11,326 bases of DNA from CAYYJM01 sp964471755 (GTDB lineage Bacteria; Planctomycetota; Planctomycetia; Gemmatales; Gemmataceae): NCBI GenBank assembly GCA_964471755.1, contig CAYYJM010000213.1:1-11326 (forward strand). The letters run 5' to 3'. Below, piece by piece: positions 1-7,363 of this stretch. Numbering within the stretch: the first letter of the stretch is position 1; every line of letters starts with the position of its first letter. The notes under the pieces were generated by a model, which was given only the letters and a program-made list of their open reading frames with translations, searched no databases and was not told the origin of the DNA. The translations under genes and the position numbers were made by a program.

Positions 1-2412
1 GCCGACGTCGGCGAGACGGAGGGCACCGGCATCGTCCACATCGCGCCGGGCTGCGGCAAGGAAGACTTCGGTCTGGGTCGGGCCGAGGGGCTGCCGCCGA
101 TCGCGCCGCTGGACGACTTCGGCTGCTTCCTGCCGGGCTTCGGCCCGCTCGCGGGCAGGTCGGCTGTCGATCACGAGACGGCAACCTGGGTCATCGACGA
201 TCTCCAGGAGCGCGGCCTGCTCGTCGCGGTCGAGAAGTATCCCCACAGCTACCCGCACTGCTGGCGCTGCAAGACGGAACTGCTCTTCCGCCTGGTCGAT
301 GAGTGGTTCATCAACATGGGACCGCAGCGGACCGAGGAGGGCTACCGCGGCGAGATCATGAAGATCGTCCAGGACCCGGCCGTGACGTTCCTGCCCGAGT
401 CGGTCAACGGCCAGGCGCTGGAGTACGACTGGCTGTACAACATGGGCGACTGGATGATCTCGAAGAAGCGTTTCTGGGGCCTGGCTCTGCCCATCTGGGT
501 GGACGAGGAGTCCGGCGACTTCGAGGTGATCGGCTCCCGCGCCGAGCTGAAGGAGCGCGCGGTCGAGGGCTGGGATGACTTCGAGGGCCACACGCCGCAT
601 CGGCCGTGGATCGATCGGATCAAGATCCGCAATCCGAAGACGGGCAACCTCATGTCGCGCATCGGCGATGTGGGCAATCCGTGGCTCGACGCCGGCATCG
701 TCGCTCTGAGTACGATGGGGTACAACGCCGACCGGGCCGAGTGGGAGAAGTGGTATCCGGCCGATCTGATCACCGAGGCGCTCAAAGGGCAGTTCCGCAA
801 CTGGTTCTACGCTCTGCTCGCCATGAGTACGATGATGGTCAATCGGCCGCCGTTCCGGACGCTGCTGGGTCATGGCCTGGTTCGCGACCAGAACGGCGAG
901 GAGATGCACAAGTCGCGCGGCAACTCGATCCCGTTCGAGGGGGCGGCCGAGGCCGGCTACACGACGGCCATCCGCCTGCTCAAGGCGAACGAGAAGGACG
1001 CCGACGCTCTGCGAGCCGTCGGCGACGCCGACGGCGGCCACAACCCGCGCGTCGAGGAGGTGCTGCGCGATGGGCAGAAGGTGAAGGCCGTCGTCGCCGA
1101 CTTTCCGCCGATGGGTGCCGACCTGATGCGCTGGCTCTACTGTCGCACGAACCCGGCGACGAACATCAACTTCGGCCCGAAGCCGGCCAACGCTCTGCGT
1201 GCGTCGTTCCTGCTCAAGCTGTGGAACAGCTACTCGTTCCTGTGCGAGTACGCCCGGCTCGATGGCTTCGACCCGGCCGCGCCGCCGGTGCCGCTGGCGA
1301 AGCGACCCGAGATCGACCGCTGGATTCTGTCCGACCTGCAAAAGCTGATCCAGACGGCCCGCAAGGCGTTCGACGAGTACAGCCTGATGGCCTTCTGCCT
1401 GGAGGCCGAGAAGTTCGTCGATGCCAAGTTGAGCAACTGGTACATCCGCGTCAACCGATCGCGTTACTGGAAGAGCGAGGCCGGCGCGGACAAGCAGGCC
1501 GCGTACCAGACGTTGCACACGGTCCTGGTCACGCTGGCGAAACTGTTCGCGCCGATCGTGCCGTTCCTGAGCGAGGTGATGTACCGCAACCTGGTGCCGC
1601 TGGAGAGCCATCCGGAGAGCGTCCACCTGTGCGACTACCCCGAGGCGGACGCGGCCCTGATCGACGAGCAGTTGTCGCAGGACATGAACGCCCTGCTCGA
1701 CCTGACGACGCTCGGCTCGGCGGCCCGGAATCAGGCGAAGATCAAGGTCCGTCAGCCACTGGCCGAGTTGCGTGTGCAGCCTGGCACCGAGGCGGAGGCG
1801 CGAGCCGTCGAGCGCTTTGCGGACCTGCTCCGCGACGAGTTGAACATCCGCAGCGTGACGCTGCACGACTCGGCGTCGGGGCCGCTCCTGTCGGTGACGA
1901 TCAAGGCGAACCTCAAGACGCTCGGCCCGAAGGCCGGGGCGAACTTGCAGGCGGTCAAGAAGGTGATCGAGGCCGGCGGCAAGGACGTCCTCGACCTGTT
2001 GGCCGGCAAGGTCGAGACGCTGACGATCGCGGACGTCGAGGTGACGCGTGAGGACGCCACGGCGACGCCGACCGGCCCGGCCGGCTGGGTCGGCATCGTC
2101 TCCGGCTCGACGCAGGCGATGCTCGACACGCGCATCACGCCGGAACTGGCCCGGGCCGGCATGGCTCGCGACATCGTCCGGCTGGTGCAGGATCTGCGCA
2201 AGAAGGCCGACCTGGCGATGGACGACCGGATCGAGCTGTACCTCGGCACGGACGCGGCGGAGTTGCAGGCGGCCATTGACGAACACCGCGAGCCCATCGC
2301 CGGGGCGACCCTGGCGACGCGGTGGGCGACGGGGCCGATCGGCGACGGGGCGTGCGAGACGACGGCGACGGTCGAGAAGCAGGCGCTGACGATCGCGCTG
2401 CGCAAGGTGTAA
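1..2412 (+). CDS. ileS: Isoleucyl-tRNA synthetase, type 2 (eukaryote-like), C-terminal part; 5' end outside window
   Basis: This cytoplasmic class I synthetase charges tRNA-Ile with isoleucine using ATP. The open frame runs from base 1, so the true start lies upstream; 803 codons are visible and the Rossmann N-terminus with the HIGH motif is missing. Visible in order: the CP1 editing region (GTGIVHIAPGCGKEDF), a zinc-knuckle-like PHCWRC, the MISKKRFWG block, the class I signature loop in the variant form EMHKSRGNS (visible residues 301-309), the helical anticodon-binding domain (LLKLWNSYSFL, LSNWYIRVNRSRYW), and a C-terminal region (ARNQAKIKVRQPLAEL onward) resembling the DUF5915 tail of type 2 IleRS. 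The E. coli-type C-terminal Cys4 zinc finger is absent. Unusually, about 53 residues (visible 318-370) separate the signature loop from MGADLMRWLY, which normally follow closely. The ileS identity is firm; the type 2 assignment is inferred from the sequence blocks and the tail. Confidence 0.95.
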   Translation, partial: ADVGETEGTGIVHIAPGCGKEDFGLGRAEGLPPIAPLDDFGCFLPGFGPLAGRSAVDHETATWVIDDLQERGLLVAVEKYPHSYPHCWRCKTELLFRLVDEWFINMGPQRTEEGYRGEIMKIVQDPAVTFLPESVNGQALEYDWLYNMGDWMISKKRFWGLALPIWVDEESGDFEVIGSRAELKERAVEGWDDFEGHTPHRPWIDRIKIRNPKTGNLMSRIGDVGNPWLDAGIVALSTMGYNADRAEWEKWYPADLITEALKGQFRNWFYALLAMSTMMVNRPPFRTLLGHGLVRDQNGEEMHKSRGNSIPFEGAAEAGYTTAIRLLKANEKDADALRAVGDADGGHNPRVEEVLRDGQKVKAVVADFPPMGADLMRWLYCRTNPATNINFGPKPANALRASFLLKLWNSYSFLCEYARLDGFDPAAPPVPLAKRPEIDRWILSDLQKLIQTARKAFDEYSLMAFCLEAEKFVDAKLSNWYIRVNRSRYWKSEAGADKQAAYQTLHTVLVTLAKLFAPIVPFLSEVMYRNLVPLESHPESVHLCDYPEADAALIDEQLSQDMNALLDLTTLGSAARNQAKIKVRQPLAELRVQPGTEAEARAVERFADLLRDELNIRSVTLHDSASGPLLSVTIKANLKTLGPKAGANLQAVKKVIEAGGKDVLDLLAGKVETLTIADVEVTREDATATPTGPAGWVGIVSGSTQAMLDTRITPELARAGMARDIVRLVQDLRKKADLAMDDRIELYLGTDAAELQAAIDEHREPIAGATLATRWATGPIGDGACETTATVEKQALTIALRKV
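2404..2409 (+). promoter_or_regulatory. Shine-Dalgarno for the HEAT-LRR gene, inside the ileS 3' end
   Basis: AAGGTG lies within the last codons of ileS, seven bases before the ATG at 2417. With only four bases between the ileS stop and this ATG, the arrangement suggests translational coupling in one operon. The spacing is read directly; the coupling is inferred. Confidence 0.5.
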
Positions 2413-2416
2413 CCCG

Positions 2417-4159
2417 ATGCTCGAAGGACTGGTCGCCATCGACTGGGATCGACTGACGCACGCCTACGGAGAGGCCGGGGACGTTCCCGACCTTCTCCGC
2501 GGGCTGACGTCGCCGGATCCGGAGGTGTGGGTCGGCGCGATGAGCGGCCTGTACGACACGATCTGTCACCAGACCTGCACTGTCTACGAGGCGACAGCGA
2601 CGGCGGTGCCGTTCCTGCTCGAGTTGCTCGGTGAACGTCAGGTCCGGTGTCGCGGCCGGATCTTGCAATTTCTCGGCGATGCGGCCCGGGCGACATCCTA
2701 CCTCGCCGCCCACGGCGGCCTGTCCCACTACGACGCCAGGCGAGAAACGGCGGAGTTTCAGGACCAGCTCGCCGAGGAGCTGGGCTGGGTCCGGGCCACC
2801 CGCGAGGCGATCTGGTCCGGGCTCGACCTTTACCTCGATCTGCTGACCGACCTGGATCGGCGGATCCGGATCATCGTGCCGTACACCCTGGGATTGCTCT
2901 GTGGCCGGGCCGTCGAGGAGATGCCGGAGGCCGTCCGGCAGCGCGAGCCGTTTCGTCTCCTGGCCGAGCGGATGGCCCGGCATCTGGACGAGGAGCCGAG
3001 CGAACTGGTCCGGGCCAGTCTGGTCTTCGGTCTGGCCAGCCTGTTACCGCACCGGCCGGAGGTCCGCGAACTGCTGGAAGGGCAGGTGGTCGAGCCGCTG
3101 CCCAGCCTCCAGGTTCGGCTCAGCGCCGCGCTGGGTCTGGCCGGGGCCGGCTCACTGACTCCGGCCGTGTTCGACATCCTCGTGACGGCGCTCGACTCCC
3201 CCGATGAAACCAACGCCCTCTTCGACTCCGACCAGCCGGCGATGGAAAGCCGGCACCATCCGATCAGCAAGTTCTACGCACGACTCGACGGGCCGATGGA
3301 CCCGACCGAAGAACCGGACGACCACGGCAAGGACGAGGACTTCCGCTTCCCGTGGATCGACGGCTGGGTGACCGACCGGATCCTCAACCGCCTGGCCGGC
3401 GTGCCGGAGGAGACGCTCCCTCGCCTCGTGCCCGTCCTGACGCCGTACCTGGACCGGGCCACCCCGTACACGTGCGAGAACGTGGCCGGCCCGATCCTTC
3501 GGCTGGTGTTCGGTGACAGAAAGGTGACATCGAACACGCGGCGAGACGATCTGACACCGGCCCAGGTGGACGTTCTGCGGCACCTGTACGACAACCTGTC
3601 CCTGTGGGCGACCAACATCGGCAACGTCGGGCTCGCATTCATGAAGTTTGGGCTCCCCTATCGCCGCGCGGAGTGGGCCCGGCTGCTGGACATCGAAGAA
3701 CGGCCGCTGAGCGACGCCGAGATCGTCGCCATCCTCGACCGCCTGGCCCCGCAGCAACAGTACAGACGGGAACGGGATGCGATCAAGCGGCTCAACCTTC
3801 GTCAGATCGGGACGCCGGCTTTTCTGCCCCACCTGAGCGCCTACCCCGACCTCGTGGATCTCGATCTCTCGGGCGTCTCGATTACCGATGCGGACCTCGT
3901 CCACATCCGGCCGCTGACGAAGTTAGAACGGCTTCACCTGGCAGGGGCCAAGCTCACCGATGCGAGCGTACCCATGTTGCTGACAATGCGAGAGTTGCGC
4001 GATCTGAATCTCTCGGGAAGCCACCTGACCGATGCGGGTCTCGCTGCCCTGGTCGGACTGGAGAACTTGCATTCCCTTTACCTGGGACGCGCGAACGTCA
4101 GCGACGAGGCCGTCCGCCGATTCCAGCAAGCACGGCCGAAGTGCCGCCTGACACGGTAA
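2417..4159 (+). CDS. HEAT-repeat / leucine-rich-repeat fusion protein, function unknown
   Basis: This is a 580-residue soluble protein with no signal peptide or membrane segment. Residues 1-95 hold a helical-repeat module with the block LYDTICHQTCTVYEATATAVPFL. That resembles a HEAT-like family I know from actinobacteria and planctomycetes, with a pattern like 'HQ..T.YEAT..A.PFL'. Further HEAT-like helices follow (about 125-260). Residues about 459-580 carry four or so RNI-type LRRs of about 24 residues, with repeated LDLSG-x-x-ITDADL and LNLSG-x-x-LTDAGL units. The ATG was chosen because it starts four bases after the ileS stop and has AAGGTG at good spacing. Both modules are protein-interaction scaffolds; no catalytic motif is visible and I assign no function. 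Its position directly behind ileS may reflect co-transcription rather than a translation role. The coding call is strong; the role is unknown. Confidence 0.85.
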   Translation: MLEGLVAIDWDRLTHAYGEAGDVPDLLRGLTSPDPEVWVGAMSGLYDTICHQTCTVYEATATAVPFLLELLGERQVRCRGRILQFLGDAARATSYLAAHGGLSHYDARRETAEFQDQLAEELGWVRATREAIWSGLDLYLDLLTDLDRRIRIIVPYTLGLLCGRAVEEMPEAVRQREPFRLLAERMARHLDEEPSELVRASLVFGLASLLPHRPEVRELLEGQVVEPLPSLQVRLSAALGLAGAGSLTPAVFDILVTALDSPDETNALFDSDQPAMESRHHPISKFYARLDGPMDPTEEPDDHGKDEDFRFPWIDGWVTDRILNRLAGVPEETLPRLVPVLTPYLDRATPYTCENVAGPILRLVFGDRKVTSNTRRDDLTPAQVDVLRHLYDNLSLWATNIGNVGLAFMKFGLPYRRAEWARLLDIEERPLSDAEIVAILDRLAPQQQYRRERDAIKRLNLRQIGTPAFLPHLSAYPDLVDLDLSGVSITDADLVHIRPLTKLERLHLAGAKLTDASVPMLLTMRELRDLNLSGSHLTDAGLAALVGLENLHSLYLGRANVSDEAVRRFQQARPKCRLTR

Positions 4160-4164
4160 GGCGG

Positions 4165-4194
4165 TTGTCCATCGGGGCCGGTTGCGGTTATAAC
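4165..4194 (+). promoter_or_regulatory. Candidate sigma-70 promoter for mqnE
   Basis: TTGTCC (4165-4170, 4 of 6 to consensus) and TATAAC (4189-4194, 5 of 6) are separated by 18 bases. The pair begins just after the stop of the HEAT-LRR gene and points toward mqnE. Transcription would start near 4201, at the first base of the inverted repeat. This is a visual match only. Confidence 0.5.
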
Positions 4195-4201
4195 AGCGAC
4201 A

Positions 4202-4284
4202 GGCGAGCCGGGAGCGTCAGCGACCGGAGTTCACCCTTCTGCGGTAGAAGCGTTGACTCCGGTCGCTGACGCTCCCGGCTCGCC
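4202..4284. repeat. 83-bp palindromic element with perfect 29-bp inverted arms
   Basis: The left arm (4202-4230, starting GGCGAGCCGGGAGCGTCAGC) and right arm (4256-4284) are exact reverse complements over 29 bases. The 25-base centre contains a smaller hairpin, CTTCT-GCGGT-AGAAG (4236-4250). There is no T-run, so it is not a typical intrinsic terminator. It fills the gap between the HEAT-LRR gene and mqnE and ends directly before the mqnE ribosome-binding region. From memory, similar GAGCCGGGAGCGTCAGCGACC-like strings recur in Gemmata-type genomes, so I suspect a dispersed REP- or MITE-like element; that needs a genome search. The structure itself is certain. Confidence 0.9.
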
Positions 4285-4301
4285 GGAGAGTGGAGACGAT
4301 G

Positions 4302-5429
4302 ATGACGTTGCAGGCGATTCGCGACAAGGTTTATGCGGGGGAACGACTCACGTTCGAGGACGGCCTCGCGCTGGAGGAAACGAACGACATCCTCACCCTG
4401 GGCGAACTGGCCAACTTCGTCCGCGAGAAGAAGAACGGCAACTTCGCCTACTACAACGTCAACACGCACCTCAACCCGACGAACGTCTGCGTCTACCGCT
4501 GCACGTTCTGCGCCTTCCGGGCCGACCTCAAGAGCGAACGCGGCTACGTCATGACCGATGACGAGATCCTCGCCCGTGCCGCCGAGGCCGAGCGGCGCGG
4601 CGCAACCGAGCTGCACATCGTCGGCGGTCTGCATCACAAAAAGCCGTACGAGTGGTATCTGAACATCGTCAAGATCGTCCACCAGGCCCATCCGCGACTG
4701 CACCTCAAGGCGTACACCGCGGTCGAGTGGGACTGGTTCGCTCGCCTGACGGGCCGACCGTACGCCGACATCCTGGCCGAGTTCAAGGACGCCGGCCTGG
4801 GCAGCCTGCCCGGTGGCGGAGCGGAGATCTTTCACGCCGACGTGCGCGACAAGATCTGCGAACACAAGGCCGATCCCGACGAGTGGCTGCGCATCCACCG
4901 CGAGGCCCACAAACTCGGTCTGCGTTCCAACGCGACCATGCTCTATGGCCATATCGAGAAGCCGGAACATCGCATCGACCACCTGCTCCGGCTGCGCGGC
5001 CTTCAGGATGAGACGTTCGGCTTCCAGACGTTCATTCCGCTGGCGTTCCACCCGAACAACACCCGGCTCTCGGACATCCCGAAGCCGAGCGGCCTGATGG
5101 ACCTGCGCGTGATGGCGATCAGCCGACTGATGCTCGACAACTTCCCGCACATCAAGGCCTACTGGGTGATGCTCGGCATCAAGACGGCCCAGGTGGCCCT
5201 GAGCTGGGGAGCCGACGACATCGACGGCACGGTCGTCCACGAGAAGATCTACCACGACGCCGGCAGCGACTCGCCGCAGGAACTGACTGTCGCCGAACTG
5301 CGCCGTCTGATCGAGGAGGCCGGCCGAGAGCCGCTGGAACGCGACACGCTGTACAACGCCGTGATGCGCTCGCCGGAGCAGTGGGAGACCGGATCGCCGC
5401 TCAAGGTGCAGTTGCACCTGGCCCAGTGA
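4302..5429 (+). CDS. mqnE: Aminofutalosine synthase MqnE (radical SAM)
   Basis: MqnE joins 3-[(1-carboxyvinyl)oxy]benzoate to S-adenosylmethionine to make aminofutalosine, an early step of the futalosine route to menaquinone, in the cytoplasm. The 375-residue protein carries the radical SAM CX3CX2C motif CVYRCTFC (Cys 63, 67 and 70) that binds the 4Fe-4S cluster, preceded by NTHLNPTN. It also has family blocks GGLHHKKPYEWY, LKAYTAVEWDWF, GSLPGGGAEIF (about 167-177) and FIPLAFHPNNTRL. The GLHH and FIPLAFHP blocks favour MqnE over the sister enzyme MqnC, though the two are close relatives. Three in-frame starts are possible: GTG 4290, ATG 4299 and ATG 4302. I chose 4302 because GGAG (4292-4295) sits six bases upstream. 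No other mqn gene is in the window. The leader is the palindrome at 4202-4284. The gene converges on the TIGR02996 gene. Confidence 0.9.
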   Translation: MTLQAIRDKVYAGERLTFEDGLALEETNDILTLGELANFVREKKNGNFAYYNVNTHLNPTNVCVYRCTFCAFRADLKSERGYVMTDDEILARAAEAERRGATELHIVGGLHHKKPYEWYLNIVKIVHQAHPRLHLKAYTAVEWDWFARLTGRPYADILAEFKDAGLGSLPGGGAEIFHADVRDKICEHKADPDEWLRIHREAHKLGLRSNATMLYGHIEKPEHRIDHLLRLRGLQDETFGFQTFIPLAFHPNNTRLSDIPKPSGLMDLRVMAISRLMLDNFPHIKAYWVMLGIKTAQVALSWGADDIDGTVVHEKIYHDAGSDSPQELTVAELRRLIEEAGREPLERDTLYNAVMRSPEQWETGSPLKVQLHLAQ

Positions 5430-5433
5430 AGAA

Positions 5434-5454
5434 GTCCACCCCGGCTCGGTGGAC
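5434..5454. terminator. Hairpin between convergent mqnE and TIGR02996 gene
   Basis: GTCCACC (5434-5440) pairs perfectly with GGTGGAC (5448-5454) across a seven-base loop. It starts five bases after the mqnE stop and ends just before the stop of the opposing gene at 5456. There is no T-run on either strand, so a bidirectional transcript end is plausible but not proven. Confidence 0.4.
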
Positions 5455-5455
5455 C

Positions 5456-7243
5456 TCAGAACGCCACCAGCCGGGAGCCGAACCGCGCTCGCAGGTTGTC
5501 CATCGACGGCAGGTCGTTGCCGAAACTGCCGTAGAACGTCAGGTGTCGCAAGCATGGCATCACCGCCGGGTCGGCCAGGACGACGGCCAGGCGCTCGGCC
5601 ACCGCCGGCAGGTAGTGAAAGCCGAGTGTCATCTCGGTGACATTCGCCAAACCCGGTGAGCGGATCACCTGCTCGGCCACGTCCGGCGACAGGCGCGGCA
5701 GGAACTCGCGGGTGGCCTGGTCGTACTCGCCGCTGAAGGAGAGCTTCAGCCGGGCCAGCCGGTCGAGCCGGGGCAGGGCCAGGAAGCGGGCCGCGTCGTC
5801 GGCGAGGATCAGGACGACGCCCTCCAGGTGACGCAGCCTATCCGGCGGCGTTGCTGGCTCGAACGCTGACGGGATCAGCCGGCCGTGGTAGTCATCGGTC
5901 GCCTCGACCTTCTCCAGGTGGGCCGTTCCCGGCCACTCGGCCAGGGTGGCCAGAACCCGGCGGTTGCACGCCTCGTGCAGGTTCAGCGTGCCGAGCTTCG
6001 GCATCGATTTCTGGCCGAACAGTGAGCGGATGCCGGCTGTCCGGCCCGAGTAGACCTCGTACTGCGAGTCGCCGCTGATCGACAGTTCGCGGACGTCGCG
6101 GAGCCACCGCGCCTTCCGCATGGCAGCGAACACCTCCTTTCCCGGGTTGTGGCAATCGAGTGTCAGCCGGCGTGGCGGCGGAGCGTTGACGATCAGTTCG
6201 AGCCAGGCTCGCCGGTCGGCGCTCATGTTCCGGTCGAGGTCGTCGGCACACTGCACGGTCAGGTTCCGCACCCGGCGGGCCAGCGGTGAGCGAGCGTAGG
6301 CCGGCAGCAGGTTCGCGCCGAGGGTGAACGTGGTCAGTTTCGTCAACGTCGTGCTGTTGAACAGGCAGGCCCACGCCGTCGAGTTGACCTGGCTGTGGCG
6401 CAGGTCGAGACGGGCCAGACCAGCGAAAGCCGCGTCGGTGGCGACCTGCTGGAAGCCCGCCGCCGTGACGCCGGTGCCGGCCAGGATCAGGGTCCGCAGC
6501 GAGCCGGCGAACGACGCCCGAGCCAGCGTGGGGATGAGCCAGTCCCGAGAAACGTGGGCGTTGATCCGCTCGACGGTCAGGTCGAGATGGCGGAGCGTTC
6601 GCAGGTGGCCCGCCTGGCAGAAGGCCGTGAACGATGCCTGGTCGATGCCGTCGCCGTCGGAGTTCGGAGCGCTGTCGTAGTTGAACGAATCGCCGATCGG
6701 GCCGAGACGACGAAGTCGGGTTACTCGCGGGTTGGCGACGAGCGCTGCCATCCAGACGTTGAGCGGTGTCGTGGCGAGAAAGGCGTGCGGCAGGATGGCA
6801 CAATCGCGGACGAAGACGAAGGCCGGATGCGCGACGACCGCCCGGACGGCGTCCGCATCGAGTGCGTTGCCGGTGTCATTGACCAGTTCCACACGCCCGA
6901 CCGGCTCGCGCCGGAACAGATCCTCGCCGTGGGCAAGGAACGTGTTCGCGGTGAGGCGGACGCGGTTGAGGAAGCCGCGCGAGAAGTCCCAGTCGAGCAG
7001 GCGGTCGCGCCATTCACCGAGCCAGTCGGCCTCGTGCCGAGCGCGGAGGTCGTCGGCCTGATCGAGCAGTTCCGCCCGACGGCGCGTTCCGGGACGTTTC
7101 GTCGCGGCCTCGCAGGAAGCCCGGATGAAGGCGGCCCGCTCGGGTTCGCCGTGGTCGTCGAGCCAGTCCGCGAAGATGAGCCGATGTGAGTCGTCGCCGG
7201 GCTGGTCGGCGATGGCGAGGACGAAGGATTCCCGGATATTCAT
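5456..7243 (-). CDS. TIGR02996 domain-containing protein with leucine-rich-repeat-like region
   Basis: This is a 595-residue soluble protein. Residues 1-45 match the planctomycete repeat-companion domain TIGR02996: an N-terminal helix, then HRLIFADWLDDHGEPERAAFIRA, i.e. the RL-x-x-ADWL and RA-x-FIR signature. This domain typically precedes repeat regions. Residues about 205-310 contain irregular LRR-like units (LRHLDL, LRTLILAGTGVTAAGF, LARLDLRHSQVN); more degenerate units may extend to the C-terminus (LRHLTFYGS). No enzyme motif, signal peptide or membrane segment is visible. An upstream in-frame ATG at 7309 exists, but the ATG at 7243 is preferred: the domain begins there and a GGAGG lies nine bases upstream on the minus strand. 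It is the last gene of a minus-strand series behind the lipoprotein, 120 bases away. Molecular role unknown. Confidence 0.85.
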   Translation of the reverse strand: MNIRESFVLAIADQPGDDSHRLIFADWLDDHGEPERAAFIRASCEAATKRPGTRRRAELLDQADDLRARHEADWLGEWRDRLLDWDFSRGFLNRVRLTANTFLAHGEDLFRREPVGRVELVNDTGNALDADAVRAVVAHPAFVFVRDCAILPHAFLATTPLNVWMAALVANPRVTRLRRLGPIGDSFNYDSAPNSDGDGIDQASFTAFCQAGHLRTLRHLDLTVERINAHVSRDWLIPTLARASFAGSLRTLILAGTGVTAAGFQQVATDAAFAGLARLDLRHSQVNSTAWACLFNSTTLTKLTTFTLGANLLPAYARSPLARRVRNLTVQCADDLDRNMSADRRAWLELIVNAPPPRRLTLDCHNPGKEVFAAMRKARWLRDVRELSISGDSQYEVYSGRTAGIRSLFGQKSMPKLGTLNLHEACNRRVLATLAEWPGTAHLEKVEATDDYHGRLIPSAFEPATPPDRLRHLEGVVLILADDAARFLALPRLDRLARLKLSFSGEYDQATREFLPRLSPDVAEQVIRSPGLANVTEMTLGFHYLPAVAERLAVVLADPAVMPCLRHLTFYGSFGNDLPSMDNLRARFGSRLVAF

Positions 7244-7271
7244 CGGACGAGGCCTCCCCCATGAACCGCGA

Positions 7272-7291
7272 GGCTCCGTGCTGGCGGAGCC
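7272..7291 (-). other. Hairpin in the leader of the TIGR02996 gene
   Basis: GGCTCCG (7272-7278) and CGGAGCC (7285-7291) form a perfect seven-base stem with a six-base loop, about 30 bases upstream of the start at 7243. It lacks a T-run on either strand. It could end the upstream lipoprotein transcript or act as a 5' leader stem; the sequence does not decide. Confidence 0.35.
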
Positions 7292-7304
7292 CCTCTTGAC
7301 GGTT

Positions 7305-7334
7305 ATCATCGCTGAAGGAGGTGATGTACGTCAA
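7305..7334 (-). promoter_or_regulatory. Weak candidate promoter for the TIGR02996 gene
   Basis: On the minus strand, TTGACG (7334-7329, 5 of 6) and GATGAT (7310-7305, 4 of 6) are 18 bases apart, placing a start near 7298. The -10 match is poor, and read-through from the upstream lipoprotein gene is an equally good explanation. Confidence 0.3.
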
Positions 7335-7363
7335 TCAAGCGAGAGCGTTTCTGTCGCCTGACC

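Noticed and set aside
606..2051. 481-codon open frame in another frame of ileS
   Set aside because: Its composition is Arg/Gly-rich and low in complexity, typical of a shifted frame of GC-rich coding DNA; ileS is unambiguous.
4188..5555. 455-codon open frame on the minus strand opposite mqnE
   Set aside because: It is antisense to the well-recognised mqnE, has no family motif and runs through the palindrome. Such long shadow frames are expected at this GC content.
5892..6803. 303-codon minus-strand frame inside the TIGR02996 gene
   Set aside because: It is Arg/Pro-rich with no recognisable domain, while the overlapping frame holds the TIGR02996 signature and LRR-like units.
6395..7189. 264-codon plus-strand frame opposite the TIGR02996 gene
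   Set aside because: Antisense shadow without ribosome-binding site or family resemblance.
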